Part shown: positions 1-8,418 of the stretch, piece by piece | Position numbering within the stretch: position 1 is the first letter of the stretch | How the letters are laid out: every line of letters begins with the position of its first letter | Assembly: GCF_050587365.1 (NCBI RefSeq) | Contig: NZ_JBOBFV010000001.1 | Coordinates: 186,001 to 250,000 of the forward strand | DNA: 64,000 bases | Direction: 5' to 3' | Origin: Plantibacter auratus | GTDB taxonomy: Bacteria > Actinomycetota > Actinomycetes > Actinomycetales > Microbacteriaceae | Notes under the pieces: model-generated | Told to the model about the DNA's origin: nothing | What the model saw: the letters and a program-made list of their open reading frames with translations, nothing else | Databases searched by the model: none | Translations under genes and position numbers: made by a program

Positions 1-539
1 ACGAGCGGTGCGAACGGGCTCTCGGACTGGCTGAGCGCCATCCTCGCCCACGGGAATCCGCCGTAGGGCCAGGTGCTCACGAGCGTCTCGCGGGCGGTCC
101 ACAGGGCGGCGACGACCGCGGCGGTCAACCAGACGCGTCCCCCGATTCCGGGGAAGGCGCGCGGCACCCAGCGGTACGACAGGGTGATGAGCACGGCTCC
201 GAGCGCGAAGAAGATGGCCTCGAGCGTCGACAGTGCCGCCCACGGGACGGGACCCAGGTAGGCGGTCGCCCACTCGATGTGGATCAGGTAGAACGACTCC
301 CCCGCCAGGAAGCCGACGAGGAGCGCACCGCCGATGCTGCGCCCCATGAGGGTGAGAAGGACGAGGGCGATGCCGACGAACGTCAGGGGCCAGACCCCGC
401 GGTCCGGGAAGCCGGCGTCGAGGACCGGGCCGGCGGCGATGGCCACGACGGCCGCGAGCCAGAGCGGGAGCGGCGGACGACGGTCGACCAGCGCGTCGAT
501 CGGTCGGAGCCGGTCGCTCCGACGATGCAGGGACCTCAC
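1..539 (-). CDS. lnt: Apolipoprotein N-acyltransferase, N-terminal part (cut by window edge)
   Basis: Integral membrane enzyme that adds the third acyl chain to the N-terminal cysteine of lipoproteins. About 179 N-terminal residues are visible, ending at the window edge. They contain hydrophobic segments near residues 28-46 and 53-67 and the Lnt-like stretch WPYGGFPWARMAL, followed by SQSESPFAPL. The catalytic nitrilase residues would lie beyond the edge. The GTG start overlaps the helicase stop by four bases (GTGA), so it is the last visible gene of the pafB-to-lnt run. Identification rests on the WPYGGFPW region and on synteny with helY and tatC. Confidence 0.88.
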   Translation of the reverse strand, partial: MRSLHRRSDRLRPIDALVDRRPPLPLWLAAVVAIAAGPVLDAGFPDRGVWPLTFVGIALVLLTLMGRSIGGALLVGFLAGESFYLIHIEWATAYLGPVPWAALSTLEAIFFALGAVLITLSYRWVPRAFPGIGGRVWLTAAVVAALWTARETLVSTWPYGGFPWARMALSQSESPFAPL

Positions 540-2956
540 AGCGAGCTGTACGCGACGATGCCGCGTCGGATCGAGTCCAGCGCCTCACGCGAATGACGAC
601 CCACCGGTCCGTCGACGACGCGGAGCTGATCGAGCAGGTCGATGGTCTGCTTGCACCACCGTACGAAGTCGCCGGCGGCGAGTTCCGCCTCGATGAGCAC
701 GGTGTCGAGGTTCGCACCCTTGGCCCACTGATGCATCGCGAGGGAGAGGCCGGTCGAGATCGGGTTGCTCCCCGGGAGGCGGTGCTCCCGTTCGCTGTCG
801 TCGAGCCGGCTCCAGAGGTCCTGCGTCCGTTCGAGCGCGGAGCGGAACGGGCCGCGGGGCAGGAAACGCTCCGGGGTGTTCTGCTCCTCACGCCGTGGTT
901 CGTACACGATCGCGGCGGCCATCGCCGCGAGGGATGCGGCATCGAGGTCGTTCCAGGCACCGGTTCGCAGGCATTCCGCCACGAGGAGGTCCCGTTCTCC
1001 GTAGATGCGCTTCAAGGTGCGTCCGGGAGCCGCGACGACGACCGCGCCGTGCTCGTCGCGTGCCAGGTACTCGTACTCGAGCAGGACGTCGACGACCCGG
1101 TCGAACACGCGCGCGACCGCGCCCGTCCGCGTCTGGATCTGCTGCCGCAGCTGGTCGGTCTGCTTCTTGAGCTTGAACCATCGTTCCGCCCAGCGAGCGT
1201 GGTCCTCGCGGTGCGGGCAGACGTGGCAGGCATGAGCCCGCATCCGCTTGCGGAGTTCGGCGAGCTTGCGTTGGCGACGGTCCTTCGACGCGCGCGAGCC
1301 GTTCGGTTCGCCCTTGCGTTCGAGGTCCGTGAGCTCACGGCGAATGCCCGCGTACTCGACGAAGTTCCCGAGGTGGCAGGTCATGGACTTCTCGTAGCCG
1401 GCGAGCGACGACTCCTGCTCGCGCACCTTCCGGGCGATCCCGACGACGGCTCGGTCCGCCTGGAACTGTGCGAAGGACGACTCGAGGATCTGACGGGTGC
1501 GTTGACGGCCGAACTGGTCGATCAGGTTGACCGCCATGTTGTAGGTCGGGCGGAAGCTGGAGTTGAGCGGGTAGGTGCGTCGGGAGGCCAGCGAGGCGAC
1601 GGATTGCGGGTGCAGCCCCTCGGTCCACTGGATCACGGCGTGGCCCTCGACGTCGATGCCGCGGCGTCCGGCACGCCCGGTGATCTGGGTGTACTCCCCC
1701 GGGGTGATCGGGACGCGTGCCTCACCGTTGAACTTCTCGAGCTTCTCGAGGACGACCGTCCTGGCCGGCATGTTGATGCCGAGCGCGAGGGTCTCGGTCG
1801 CGAAGACGACCTTCACGAGCTTCCGCCGGAAGAGCTCCTCGACGACCTCCTTGAACGCCGGCAGGAGACCGGCGTGGTGGGCGGCGACGCCCCGCTCCAG
1901 ACCGTCGAGCCACTCCCAGTAGCCGAGGACGGCGAGGTCCTCGTCGAGCAGGGTCCGGCAGTGCTCGTCGACGATCTGGCGGATCTCGTCGCGTTCGTGC
2001 GCCTCGGTCAGCCTGATGCCGGAACGGAGGACCTGCTTGACGGCCTGGTCGCACCCGACACGGCTGAAGACGAAGAAGATCGCAGGGAGCAGGTGGTGGT
2101 CGTCGAGCATCTGGACGAAATGCCCACGGTCGAGCTTCTCGGCCCGATGCGGGGCTCGGCGCTGGTTGTAGCGGCTGACGTCCTTGTATTGACGGCTGTT
2201 CGGCGCACGGCCACCGAACTGCGCCATGCGGACGAGCTCCGGGTTGACCTGATGGGTGTCGGCGAGGCTCGGCGCGGCGAACAGGTCGATGAGTTTGTTG
2301 CGCATCAGCACGTGCTGGGTGAGGGGCACCGGTCGCTCCTCGGACACGATCACGGCTGTGTCGCCGCGGACGGCCTGCAGCCAGTCACCGAACTCCTCGG
2401 CGTTCGACACGGTCGCGCTCAGCGACACCATCCGGACGGCCTGCGGGAGGTGGATGATGACCTCCTCCCACACGGCTCCGCGGAACCGGTCCGCCAGGTA
2501 GTGGACCTCGTCCATGATGACGAAGGCGAGATCGGTCAGCGCGTCGGAGTCCGCGTACAGCATGTTGCGGAGGACCTCGGTCGTCATGACGACGATGCGG
2601 GCGTTGCCGTTCACATTCGTGTCGCCCGTGAGCAGGCCGACGTGCTCGGACCCGTACTCGGCGGTGAGCTCCTGGAACTTCTGGTTGCTGAGCGCCTTCA
2701 TCGGTGTGGTGTAGAAGACCTTGCCGCGGTCGCCGTGCATGGCGAGGGCGATCGCGAACTCGGCGACGATGGTCTTGCCGGCCCCCGTCGGTGCGGCGAC
2801 GAGGACACTGCTGCCGTTCTCGATCCGCTCGCACGCCTCGAGTTGGAACGCGTCGAGGTCGAAACGCTGCCTCGCACGGAACTCCTGGAGCCTCGGAGTC
2901 GCGTTCCGGACCGCTGCTGCCCGATACCGCTCGGCAGGGGAAGCGGTGTCGCTCAT
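536..2956 (-). CDS. helY: Ski2-like DEAD/DEAH RNA helicase, HelY family
   Basis: Superfamily 2 helicase of 806 residues, related to eukaryotic Mtr4/Ski2. Walker A APTGAGKT is at 55-62, the DEVH box at 149-152, the SAT motif at 180-182, and motif VI appears as QITGRAGRRGID in the second RecA-like domain. A Cys/His cluster, HACHVCPHREDH, lies in the C-terminal part and is typical of HelY. The start ATG overlaps the tatC stop by four bases. The order tatA-tatC-helY matches Mycobacterium. The RNA substrate is not known from sequence. Confidence 0.93.
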   Translation of the reverse strand: MSDTASPAERYRAAAVRNATPRLQEFRARQRFDLDAFQLEACERIENGSSVLVAAPTGAGKTIVAEFAIALAMHGDRGKVFYTTPMKALSNQKFQELTAEYGSEHVGLLTGDTNVNGNARIVVMTTEVLRNMLYADSDALTDLAFVIMDEVHYLADRFRGAVWEEVIIHLPQAVRMVSLSATVSNAEEFGDWLQAVRGDTAVIVSEERPVPLTQHVLMRNKLIDLFAAPSLADTHQVNPELVRMAQFGGRAPNSRQYKDVSRYNQRRAPHRAEKLDRGHFVQMLDDHHLLPAIFFVFSRVGCDQAVKQVLRSGIRLTEAHERDEIRQIVDEHCRTLLDEDLAVLGYWEWLDGLERGVAAHHAGLLPAFKEVVEELFRRKLVKVVFATETLALGINMPARTVVLEKLEKFNGEARVPITPGEYTQITGRAGRRGIDVEGHAVIQWTEGLHPQSVASLASRRTYPLNSSFRPTYNMAVNLIDQFGRQRTRQILESSFAQFQADRAVVGIARKVREQESSLAGYEKSMTCHLGNFVEYAGIRRELTDLERKGEPNGSRASKDRRQRKLAELRKRMRAHACHVCPHREDHARWAERWFKLKKQTDQLRQQIQTRTGAVARVFDRVVDVLLEYEYLARDEHGAVVVAAPGRTLKRIYGERDLLVAECLRTGAWNDLDAASLAAMAAAIVYEPRREEQNTPERFLPRGPFRSALERTQDLWSRLDDSEREHRLPGSNPISTGLSLAMHQWAKGANLDTVLIEAELAAGDFVRWCKQTIDLLDQLRVVDGPVGRHSREALDSIRRGIVAYSSL

Positions 2957-3762
2957 GCGAGCCCCGCGCTACCGAGTTCGGCGTCGATGCGTCGCTGCCG
3001 CTTGGCCGCACTGCGGTCGTGGAGGACGGCGACGCCGTAGGCCGCGAAGTACAACAGGACCATCGGGATCGCCAGGACGAACATCGACACGATGTCGGCG
3101 GCGGGCGTGGCGATGGCCGTGAAGAGCACGATGACGAGGATCGCGACCCGCCACGCCTTGATGATCGCCGCTGCGGAGAGCACGCCGACGAAGTTCAACA
3201 GGACGAGGAACACGGGCAGGACGAAGGCGACACCGACCGCGAGCACCAGCTTCAGGACGAAGTCGTAATAGGTGGTGGCGTCGAGGAAGTTGGCCGCCGC
3301 CGTCGGGGTGAAGCCGAGCATGAGCTCGACGATGTGCGGCAACACGAACCAGCCCGCGTAGCAGCCCGCCAGGAACAACGGCACGGCGGTCGCGAAGAAC
3401 CCGATCGCGTACTTCAGCTCCTTGCGCGTCAGGCCGGGCACGAGGAACGCCCAGATCTGGTAGAGCCACACCGGGCTGGACAGGACGACGCCGGCGGTGA
3501 GGGCGATCTTCATCCGCAGGTCGAACGCGCTCGTGACGTTGGTGAAGTTCAGGAACGCCTGCCCGCGATCGTCGGCGATGACGAGGATGGGGGCACTCAT
3601 CGCCTCGATGATCCACTCGGAGGCGATGAAACCCGCGACCATGCCGACGATGATGCCGATGGCGGAGTAGAACAGCCGCTTCCGCAACTCGACGAGGTGC
3701 TCGCCGAGCGACATCCGCCCTTCGCGGTTCTGTTTCTTGGGACGCTTGTCGGTCAGGGCCAC
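2953..3762 (-). CDS. tatC: Sec-independent translocase subunit TatC
   Basis: Core membrane receptor of the twin-arginine export system, which binds RR signal peptides and assembles with TatA. The protein has 269 residues and about six hydrophobic helices. The conserved N-terminal TatC motif is MSLGEHLVELRKRL at 17-30, including Glu21 and Glu25. It lies 90 bases after tatA and overlaps helY by ATGA. No tatB is seen nearby; TatB, if present, would be encoded elsewhere, as in other actinobacteria. Confidence 0.96.
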   Translation of the reverse strand: MALTDKRPKKQNREGRMSLGEHLVELRKRLFYSAIGIIVGMVAGFIASEWIIEAMSAPILVIADDRGQAFLNFTNVTSAFDLRMKIALTAGVVLSSPVWLYQIWAFLVPGLTRKELKYAIGFFATAVPLFLAGCYAGWFVLPHIVELMLGFTPTAAANFLDATTYYDFVLKLVLAVGVAFVLPVFLVLLNFVGVLSAAAIIKAWRVAILVIVLFTAIATPAADIVSMFVLAIPMVLLYFAAYGVAVLHDRSAAKRQRRIDAELGSAGLA

Positions 3763-3852
3763 GGCGACATCGTCCGTTCCTGAGCAGCGTGTTCGAGGCG
3801 CACTCGTCGGGGGCCAGGTGCTGGCGTCATCGGGCTCGGGTGGTCCTCAGGG

Positions 3853-4122
3853 TTACGGCTTGACCGGCGGGTCGGTCGGCTTCTGCGGGGCCGTCGCGGC
3901 CGGAGTCGGGTCGGCGGGCGTCGTACTCGCGGGCGGAACCGTGCCCGTCGCGTCGGGCGAGGCGGGCTCGTCGTCGCGCATGCTCTTGACCTCGCTCTTG
4001 AAGATCCGCATCGACTGGCCGACGCTGCGGGCGAGACCCGGGAGCTTCGGTGCTCCGAACAGCAGCAGGACGATGAGGAGGATGATGACGAGGTGCCACC
4101 CGGTGAATGCGTTGCCGAACAT
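3853..4122 (-). CDS. tatA: Twin-arginine translocase subunit TatA
   Basis: Small pore-forming Tat subunit of 89 residues. It has one transmembrane helix (about 10-22), the Phe-Gly hinge at 22-23, an amphipathic helix (LARSVGQSMRIFKSEVK), and a Pro/Ala/Thr-rich cytoplasmic tail. An upstream in-frame ATG would add 17 residues, but the ATG at 4122 is preferred because AGGAA lies at the right distance and the protein then begins MFGNAFTGWH like other TatA proteins. A separate promoter-like TAGAGT lies 38 bases upstream, so it may be transcribed independently of pafC. Confidence 0.95.
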   Translation of the reverse strand: MFGNAFTGWHLVIILLIVLLLFGAPKLPGLARSVGQSMRIFKSEVKSMRDDEPASPDATGTVPPASTTPADPTPAATAPQKPTDPPVKP

Positions 4123-4159
4123 AGTCTTCGTTCCTGATCTTCGAGGTCGAGGTCCACTC

Positions 4160-4165
4160 ACTCTA
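4160..4165 (-). promoter_or_regulatory. Putative -10 element for tatA
   Basis: TAGAGT on the minus strand gives a predicted transcript start near 4153 and a leader of about 30 bases carrying the AGGAA ribosome site of tatA. No convincing -35 was seen. Confidence 0.45.
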
Positions 4166-4203
4166 CCCTGCATCTCCCGCTCTGCTGCCGGGAGTCTCGG
4201 GAG

Positions 4204-5214
4204 TCAGCTCGCGGATGTCGTGCGGTACTGCGCGAGACCGGCGGCCGCCCAATCGGCGACCGCGTCGCGCGCGTCCGCCGGGCCGAGCACGGTGATGAGC
4301 CCGGGATGTGCGGCGACCAGTCGTTTGAGGCCGTGATGGTGCGCGAGGCGTAGGGTCGCGGTCACCTCGGCGTCGCTGTCCTCGCGGGCTGCGGAGCTGC
4401 CTGGCGCGCTGTCGACGGCGACCACGTAGTCGTCGATGAGCGGCAGGACCGAGCGTCGGACGAGCACGGTGACGTTGCGGTCGGAGTCGCTCGGCTCGAA
4501 CAACGCGGTCGGGACGACGACGTCCGCTTCGCGGAACACGACCTCGGCGTCGGTCTCCCGCAGCTCGGTCATCCGATCGAGACGGAAGCGACGCGTCGCC
4601 TCGCGCAGGTGGCACCACCCGTAGAGATACCAGTCCTGATCCTGGGACTCGAGACGCAGCGGGTCCACCAGTCTCGCCTCGGTCGCCCCACTCGCGTCGA
4701 CGTAGTCGAACGCGACGCTGTGGCCGGCGGCCAGAGCCGACCGGATGATACCGACCGCGTGTGCTGAGTAGGACTCGGTGACCGCGAGCTGGCCCGGTGC
4801 GGACGACGCCCCGCGGGCGAGCTTCGCCATCACGCCGCCGATGACGTCGCTGTCGACGAACTCGGGAAGGCGCTGGAGCGACTGCAGGCCGGCGATGAGG
4901 GCGGAGGCCTCGCGGGCTGAGAAGCGAGGACTGTCGTCGAGGGCGACCCGGTGGGTGAGGACGATCTCGTCGTCCTCCTCGAAGCTGCCCCAGTCGATGT
5001 CGAAGAGGTCGCCGGCGAGGTACTGCCGGGTGTCGCCCGGCACGCCGGACACCGTCAAGAGCTCGACCGCTTCTCGGATCTGGCGCGGGGACAGACCGAA
5101 GTGCCGCGCGGCCTCGTCGACCGTGACCCGCTCGCGGTCGATGAGGTACGGCACGAGCGAGAGGAGGAAGATCAGCTTGTCCTGGGCGCGGGGCGCCGCC
5201 GGTCGCTTAGCCAC
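4204..5214 (-). CDS. pafC: WYL-domain transcriptional regulator PafC
   Basis: Second half of the PafBC activator, 336 residues. An N-terminal winged helix is suggested by VDEAARHFGLSPRQIREAV, followed by a WYL sensor domain with DWYLYGWCHLREATRRFRLDRM. In mycobacteria PafBC is the LexA/RecA-independent activator of DNA-damage genes. The GTG start at 5214 was chosen because the protein then begins (M)AKRPAAPRAQDKLIFLLSLVPYL, and the gene overlaps pafB by eight bases. The reading frame stays open upstream, but that extension is low-complexity Ser/Thr/Arg and antiparallel in character to pafB coding. Probable targets of the activator lie elsewhere in this window. Confidence 0.93.
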   Translation of the reverse strand: MAKRPAAPRAQDKLIFLLSLVPYLIDRERVTVDEAARHFGLSPRQIREAVELLTVSGVPGDTRQYLAGDLFDIDWGSFEEDDEIVLTHRVALDDSPRFSAREASALIAGLQSLQRLPEFVDSDVIGGVMAKLARGASSAPGQLAVTESYSAHAVGIIRSALAAGHSVAFDYVDASGATEARLVDPLRLESQDQDWYLYGWCHLREATRRFRLDRMTELRETDAEVVFREADVVVPTALFEPSDSDRNVTVLVRRSVLPLIDDYVVAVDSAPGSSAAREDSDAEVTATLRLAHHHGLKRLVAAHPGLITVLGPADARDAVADWAAAGLAQYRTTSAS

Positions 5215-6247
5215 GGGCGGTCTCCTCGGGGTGGGGTGCGTCGTCGGTCGCGCGGTGGCGGGCGACGACCAGCTCGAGTCTGGACGCCACGGCCTCGACG
5301 AGCGCCGGAGGGTCGAGGACGACGACCTCCGGGCCGAACCCGGCGAGCTCGTCGGCGAGGATGTGGTGGTCGAGGTACGGGATGGTGAGTTCCGTGCGCT
5401 CCGTGTCGCTGACGCCGTAGCGGTTGCCGAGGCGGGCCGCGGCGTCGGTCCCGGGCCGGACACGGACGAGGGCGCGTTGCGACGAGGACACGCGGCGCAG
5501 GCCGTCGATCGCGTCGGCGGCGTGGTCGCGGTCGTCGGCGGGGAACGACTCCCCCGTCGGCTTGACCGGACCGACGATCCGCGACAGGAGGAACGTCCGG
5601 GGCTCGTCCACCGTTCGGTCGGTCGCGTAGAGGTGCCAGCGACCCTCGTGCTGGACGAGCGCCAACGGTGCGACGGTGCGGACGCGTGGCCGCGCCTCGC
5701 CGGGCTTCAGGTAGGGGAAGGCGACCACGGACCGACGTTCGAGCGCCGCGTCGAGCGGTTCGAACGAGGCCTCCCGGGTGCGGAGTCGCGGCGCGTATCC
5801 GATGATCGGTTCGTCGGGCTCGATGCCGAGCGACCGCAACTTGGTCATCGCGCGCTGCGATTGGCCGGAGAGCGACCCCTCACGCCACACGGTGGCTGCG
5901 AGCGACAGCAGTGACAGCTCCGCCGGGGTGAACCGGACGTCGGTGGGGAGCTCGTAGGCGCCCTTCGGGATCCGATAGCGCATCGACTGGTTGTTGCCGG
6001 GTTCACCCGGCTGCTCGATCGTCTCGAGCGGGACGCCGAGTTCGCGGATGTTGTCCTTGTCGCGCTCGAACTGTCGCTCGAGGCTGGCGTTGCCACCGCC
6101 ACTCGAATACTGCTGGCGGTACCCCTGGACGGTCGACAGGATCTCGTTCTTCGTCAGGCCGGTCTGCGTGGCGAGGAGCGCGAGCACGAGGCTGAAGAGT
6201 CGCTCCTCCACCGGGACCGGCTTCGGGGACTCGCGGGCTGAGGACAC
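5207..6247 (-). CDS. pafB: WYL-domain transcriptional regulator PafB
   Basis: First half of the PafBC DNA-damage activator, 346 residues. A helix-turn-helix region near 25-45 (TQTGLTKNEILSTVQGY) precedes a WYL-type domain in which the signature reads RWHLYATDRTVDEPRTFLLSRI, with His in place of Tyr. pafC overlaps its end by eight bases, as expected for two proteins that act together. The GTG start sits exactly six bases after TAGACT, so the mRNA is probably leaderless. The family usually flanks pafA and the proteasome genes, but none of those is here. Confidence 0.93.
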   Translation of the reverse strand: MSSARESPKPVPVEERLFSLVLALLATQTGLTKNEILSTVQGYRQQYSSGGGNASLERQFERDKDNIRELGVPLETIEQPGEPGNNQSMRYRIPKGAYELPTDVRFTPAELSLLSLAATVWREGSLSGQSQRAMTKLRSLGIEPDEPIIGYAPRLRTREASFEPLDAALERRSVVAFPYLKPGEARPRVRTVAPLALVQHEGRWHLYATDRTVDEPRTFLLSRIVGPVKPTGESFPADDRDHAADAIDGLRRVSSSQRALVRVRPGTDAAARLGNRYGVSDTERTELTIPYLDHHILADELAGFGPEVVVLDPPALVEAVASRLELVVARHRATDDAPHPEETARG

Positions 6248-6253
6248 CGGTCC

Positions 6254-6259
6254 AGTCTA
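6254..6259 (-). promoter_or_regulatory. Leaderless promoter -10 for pafB
   Basis: TAGACT on the minus strand, then six bases (GGACCG), then the GTG start. No RecA-NDp/PafBC element is found at the expected distance upstream, so autoregulation is not supported. Confidence 0.6.
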
Positions 6260-6266
6260 CCGACGG

Positions 6267-6309
6267 ACGGCCCGTCCCCCACCCGCGACGCGGGCGTGGG
6301 ACGGGCCGT
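6267..6309 (-). terminator. Hairpin after the FKBP lipoprotein gene
   Basis: A 12-base-pair stem (ACGGCCCGTCCC with GGGACGGGCCGT) encloses a further GC-rich inner pairing. It lies 17 bases beyond the FKBP stop and just upstream of the pafB -10. There is no strong U tract. Confidence 0.6.
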
Positions 6310-6325
6310 ATCCGAGGCGTGTCGG

Positions 6326-7282
6326 TTACTGCGCCGCGCGCTGGGTGCCGAGCACGTCGATGACGAACACGAGCGTGGCGCCGGCCGGGACGCTGCCCGA
6401 ACCCTGCTCGCCGTAGCCGTCCTTCGGCGCCACCACGAGGATGATCTGCGAGCCGACCTGCTGGCCGACGACCGCGTCGTTGAAGGCCTTGATCATCTGA
6501 CCGCCGTCGGCCTGGAAGACGAGGGGCTGGCCCTTCTCCCAGCTGCTGTCGAAGACGCTCTTCTGATCCCACAGCACGCCGGTGTAGTTGACGATGACCT
6601 GGTCGCCGGCCTTGACCGTGGCACCGTCGCCGACGCGGGACAGGGTGTGCTTCGTCTCGGTCGGTGCTGGGGCCGCCGGGATGGTGATGCCGGGCTGACC
6701 ACTCGGAGCGGTCACGACGGAGGGGAACCCTGACGGGATCGGGCGCTCGGCACCGTCGGCCTTGGGCAGCGCCGCACCCTGGATGTCGGCGACGAGGATG
6801 ATCGCGTCGTCCTTCTTGATGCCGTTCGCCTCGCTGCCACCGCTCGGGCCGAACGCGTCCTCGGGCGAGATCGCCGCGACGACACGGGATCCGACCGTCG
6901 TGCAGGCGAACGCCTTCGCGAAGCCGGGGAGGCTTCCGGACAGGGCGATGAGGGTGCTCGCGGGCCCGTTGAAGTCCGTCTGCTGCAGGACGTCGCCCGT
7001 GCGTCCGTTGAGGAGCATCAGGTTGAGGTTGACGGTGCCGTCGGCCGAGACCTGCTGACCGTCGCCCTGGATCACGACCTGACGCTCCGTCGTCTTCGTG
7101 TACAGCGGCTTCGGGAGCTCCACCTTCGGGGTGGCGCCGAAGTCACCCGACACGCTGATGAGCTTCGTCGCGTCGCCGGCGGACGCCGCGGTGTCGCACG
7201 AGGCCGAGCCCGGCGCGGTGCACCCGGTGAGGGAGACGAGCAGGAGGCCTGCTGCGGCGATGAGAGCTGGTGCAGTGCGCAC
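6326..7282 (-). CDS. FKBP-type peptidyl-prolyl isomerase, lipoprotein with two FKBP domains
   Basis: Predicted extracellular lipoprotein of 318 residues that would catalyse proline isomerisation during folding of exported proteins. The N-terminal signal ends in the lipobox LTGC. Two FKBP-like repeats follow: a degenerate one (SLPGFAKAFACTTVGSRVV) and a canonical C-terminal one (VNYTGVLWDQKSVFDSSW, ending GATLVFVIDVL). The GTG at 7282 is chosen because GAGGAT lies just upstream; an upstream in-frame start would lengthen the signal peptide unusually. The gene occupies the place between trmI and pafB where proteasome genes are usually found. Confidence 0.9.
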   Translation of the reverse strand: MRTAPALIAAAGLLLVSLTGCTAPGSASCDTAASAGDATKLISVSGDFGATPKVELPKPLYTKTTERQVVIQGDGQQVSADGTVNLNLMLLNGRTGDVLQQTDFNGPASTLIALSGSLPGFAKAFACTTVGSRVVAAISPEDAFGPSGGSEANGIKKDDAIILVADIQGAALPKADGAERPIPSGFPSVVTAPSGQPGITIPAAPAPTETKHTLSRVGDGATVKAGDQVIVNYTGVLWDQKSVFDSSWEKGQPLVFQADGGQMIKAFNDAVVGQQVGSQIILVVAPKDGYGEQGSGSVPAGATLVFVIDVLGTQRAAQ

Positions 7283-7330
7283 GGATCCTCGTTTCGGTGG
7301 TACGGGTGGGACGGCAGGTCGCCGTCGCAC

Positions 7331-7336
7331 AGTTTA
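7331..7336 (-). promoter_or_regulatory. Putative -10 element for the FKBP gene
   Basis: TAAACT on the minus strand in the 71-base gap after trmI. It predicts a leader of about 40 bases that contains the GAGGAT ribosome site. Confidence 0.45.
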
Positions 7337-7353
7337 GTCGACGTGAACCGGGG

Positions 7354-8418
7354 TCAACGATCGTCGCCGAGCGGCGGCTCAGCGGCGGACGGTTCGATCG
7401 ACTCCTCGGGCCCCGCACTCTCGCCGTCGAGGCCCCGCGCCCGGGAGAGCTCGGCGCTCGCCCCGGCGCTCCTGGCGCGCTTCCGCAGGATCTTCGCGCT
7501 CGCGGAGCGTTCCCCGAGGGCGCCCGGCGTCCACAGCTCGACGTCCTCAGCGCTGAAGTCGCTCTTCGAGGCGCGTCGCTTGAGCTCGGGCAGGACCGTA
7601 CCGGGCGCGAGCTTCCGTGCGGTGATGAGGAAGCCCGTGTGTCCGATCATCCGGTGGTCCGGTCGCACGGCGAGCCCCTCGACGTGCCACCCGCGCATCA
7701 TCGTCTCGTTCGACTGCGGGTTCGTGAAGCCGCCCGTCCCTCGGATCGCCTCGGCGACCCGGGACAGCTGGGTGACGGTGGCGACGTAACAGAGGATCAC
7801 GCCGCCGGGCTTCAGCGCCTCCCACGCGACGTCGAGGCACTCCCACGGTGCGAGCATGTCGAGCACCACGCGATCGACGGATTCGGCGGGCATGGTGTCG
7901 GGCAGGGTCTCCTGGAGGTCGCCGACCGTGACCGACCAGTTCTGCGGGTCGTAGCCGAAGAAGGTCGCGACGTTGCCGCGGGCGACGTCGGCGAACTCGT
8001 CCCGACGCTCGAAGGAGGCCAACCTGCCCGACGGTCCGATGGCCCGGAGGAGCCAGAGGGAGAGCGCGCCGGAACCGACACCGGCCTCGACGACCGTCGC
8101 GCCGGGGAAGATGTCCGCCTGGCCGATGATCTCGGCCGCGTCCTTCGGGTAGATGATGGCGGCACCGCGAGGCATCGACATCACGAAGTCGACCAGCAGC
8201 GGCCGGAGTGCGAGGTGCTCGATGCCCTCGGTGTTGGCGACGACGCTGCCGTCCGGCAGGCCGATGATCGTGGTGTGCTCGATCATCCCGCGGTGCGTGT
8301 GGAAGACCTTGCCGGCCTCGAGCGTGATGGTGTTCTTCCGCCCCTTCGGTCCGGTCAGCTGCACGCGGTCACCCTCGCGGAAGGGGCCGCTGTTCGCCGG
8401 CTGGTGGTTCGCGCTCAT
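7354..8418 (-). CDS. trmI: tRNA (adenine(58)-N1)-methyltransferase TrmI
   Basis: SAM-dependent enzyme forming m1A58 in the T-loop of tRNAs; 354 residues. An N-terminal beta-rich domain (EGDRVQLTGPKGRKNTITL) precedes the Rossmann methyltransferase fold with the SAM motif VVEAGVGSGALS (109-120) and VVLDMLAPWECLDVA. The C-terminal 60 residues are a charged tail. The ATG overlaps the upstream HAD gene by four bases. In related genomes it borders arc/mpa and the pupylation genes; here only 71 bases separate it from the FKBP gene. Confidence 0.95.
   Translation of the reverse strand: MSANHQPANSGPFREGDRVQLTGPKGRKNTITLEAGKVFHTHRGMIEHTTIIGLPDGSVVANTEGIEHLALRPLLVDFVMSMPRGAAIIYPKDAAEIIGQADIFPGATVVEAGVGSGALSLWLLRAIGPSGRLASFERRDEFADVARGNVATFFGYDPQNWSVTVGDLQETLPDTMPAESVDRVVLDMLAPWECLDVAWEALKPGGVILCYVATVTQLSRVAEAIRGTGGFTNPQSNETMMRGWHVEGLAVRPDHRMIGHTGFLITARKLAPGTVLPELKRRASKSDFSAEDVELWTPGALGERSASAKILRKRARSAGASAELSRARGLDGESAGPEESIEPSAAEPPLGDDR

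Noticed and set aside
593..3040. Long open frame on the plus strand opposite helY
   Set aside because: High-GC codon bias opens the antisense frame. Its translation has no recognisable motif, while the minus strand encodes a complete helicase with all SF2 motifs.
6254..6276. PafBC autoregulation of pafB
   Set aside because: TAGACT is present six bases from the GTG, but the sequence eight bases further upstream does not resemble TTGTCRGTG.
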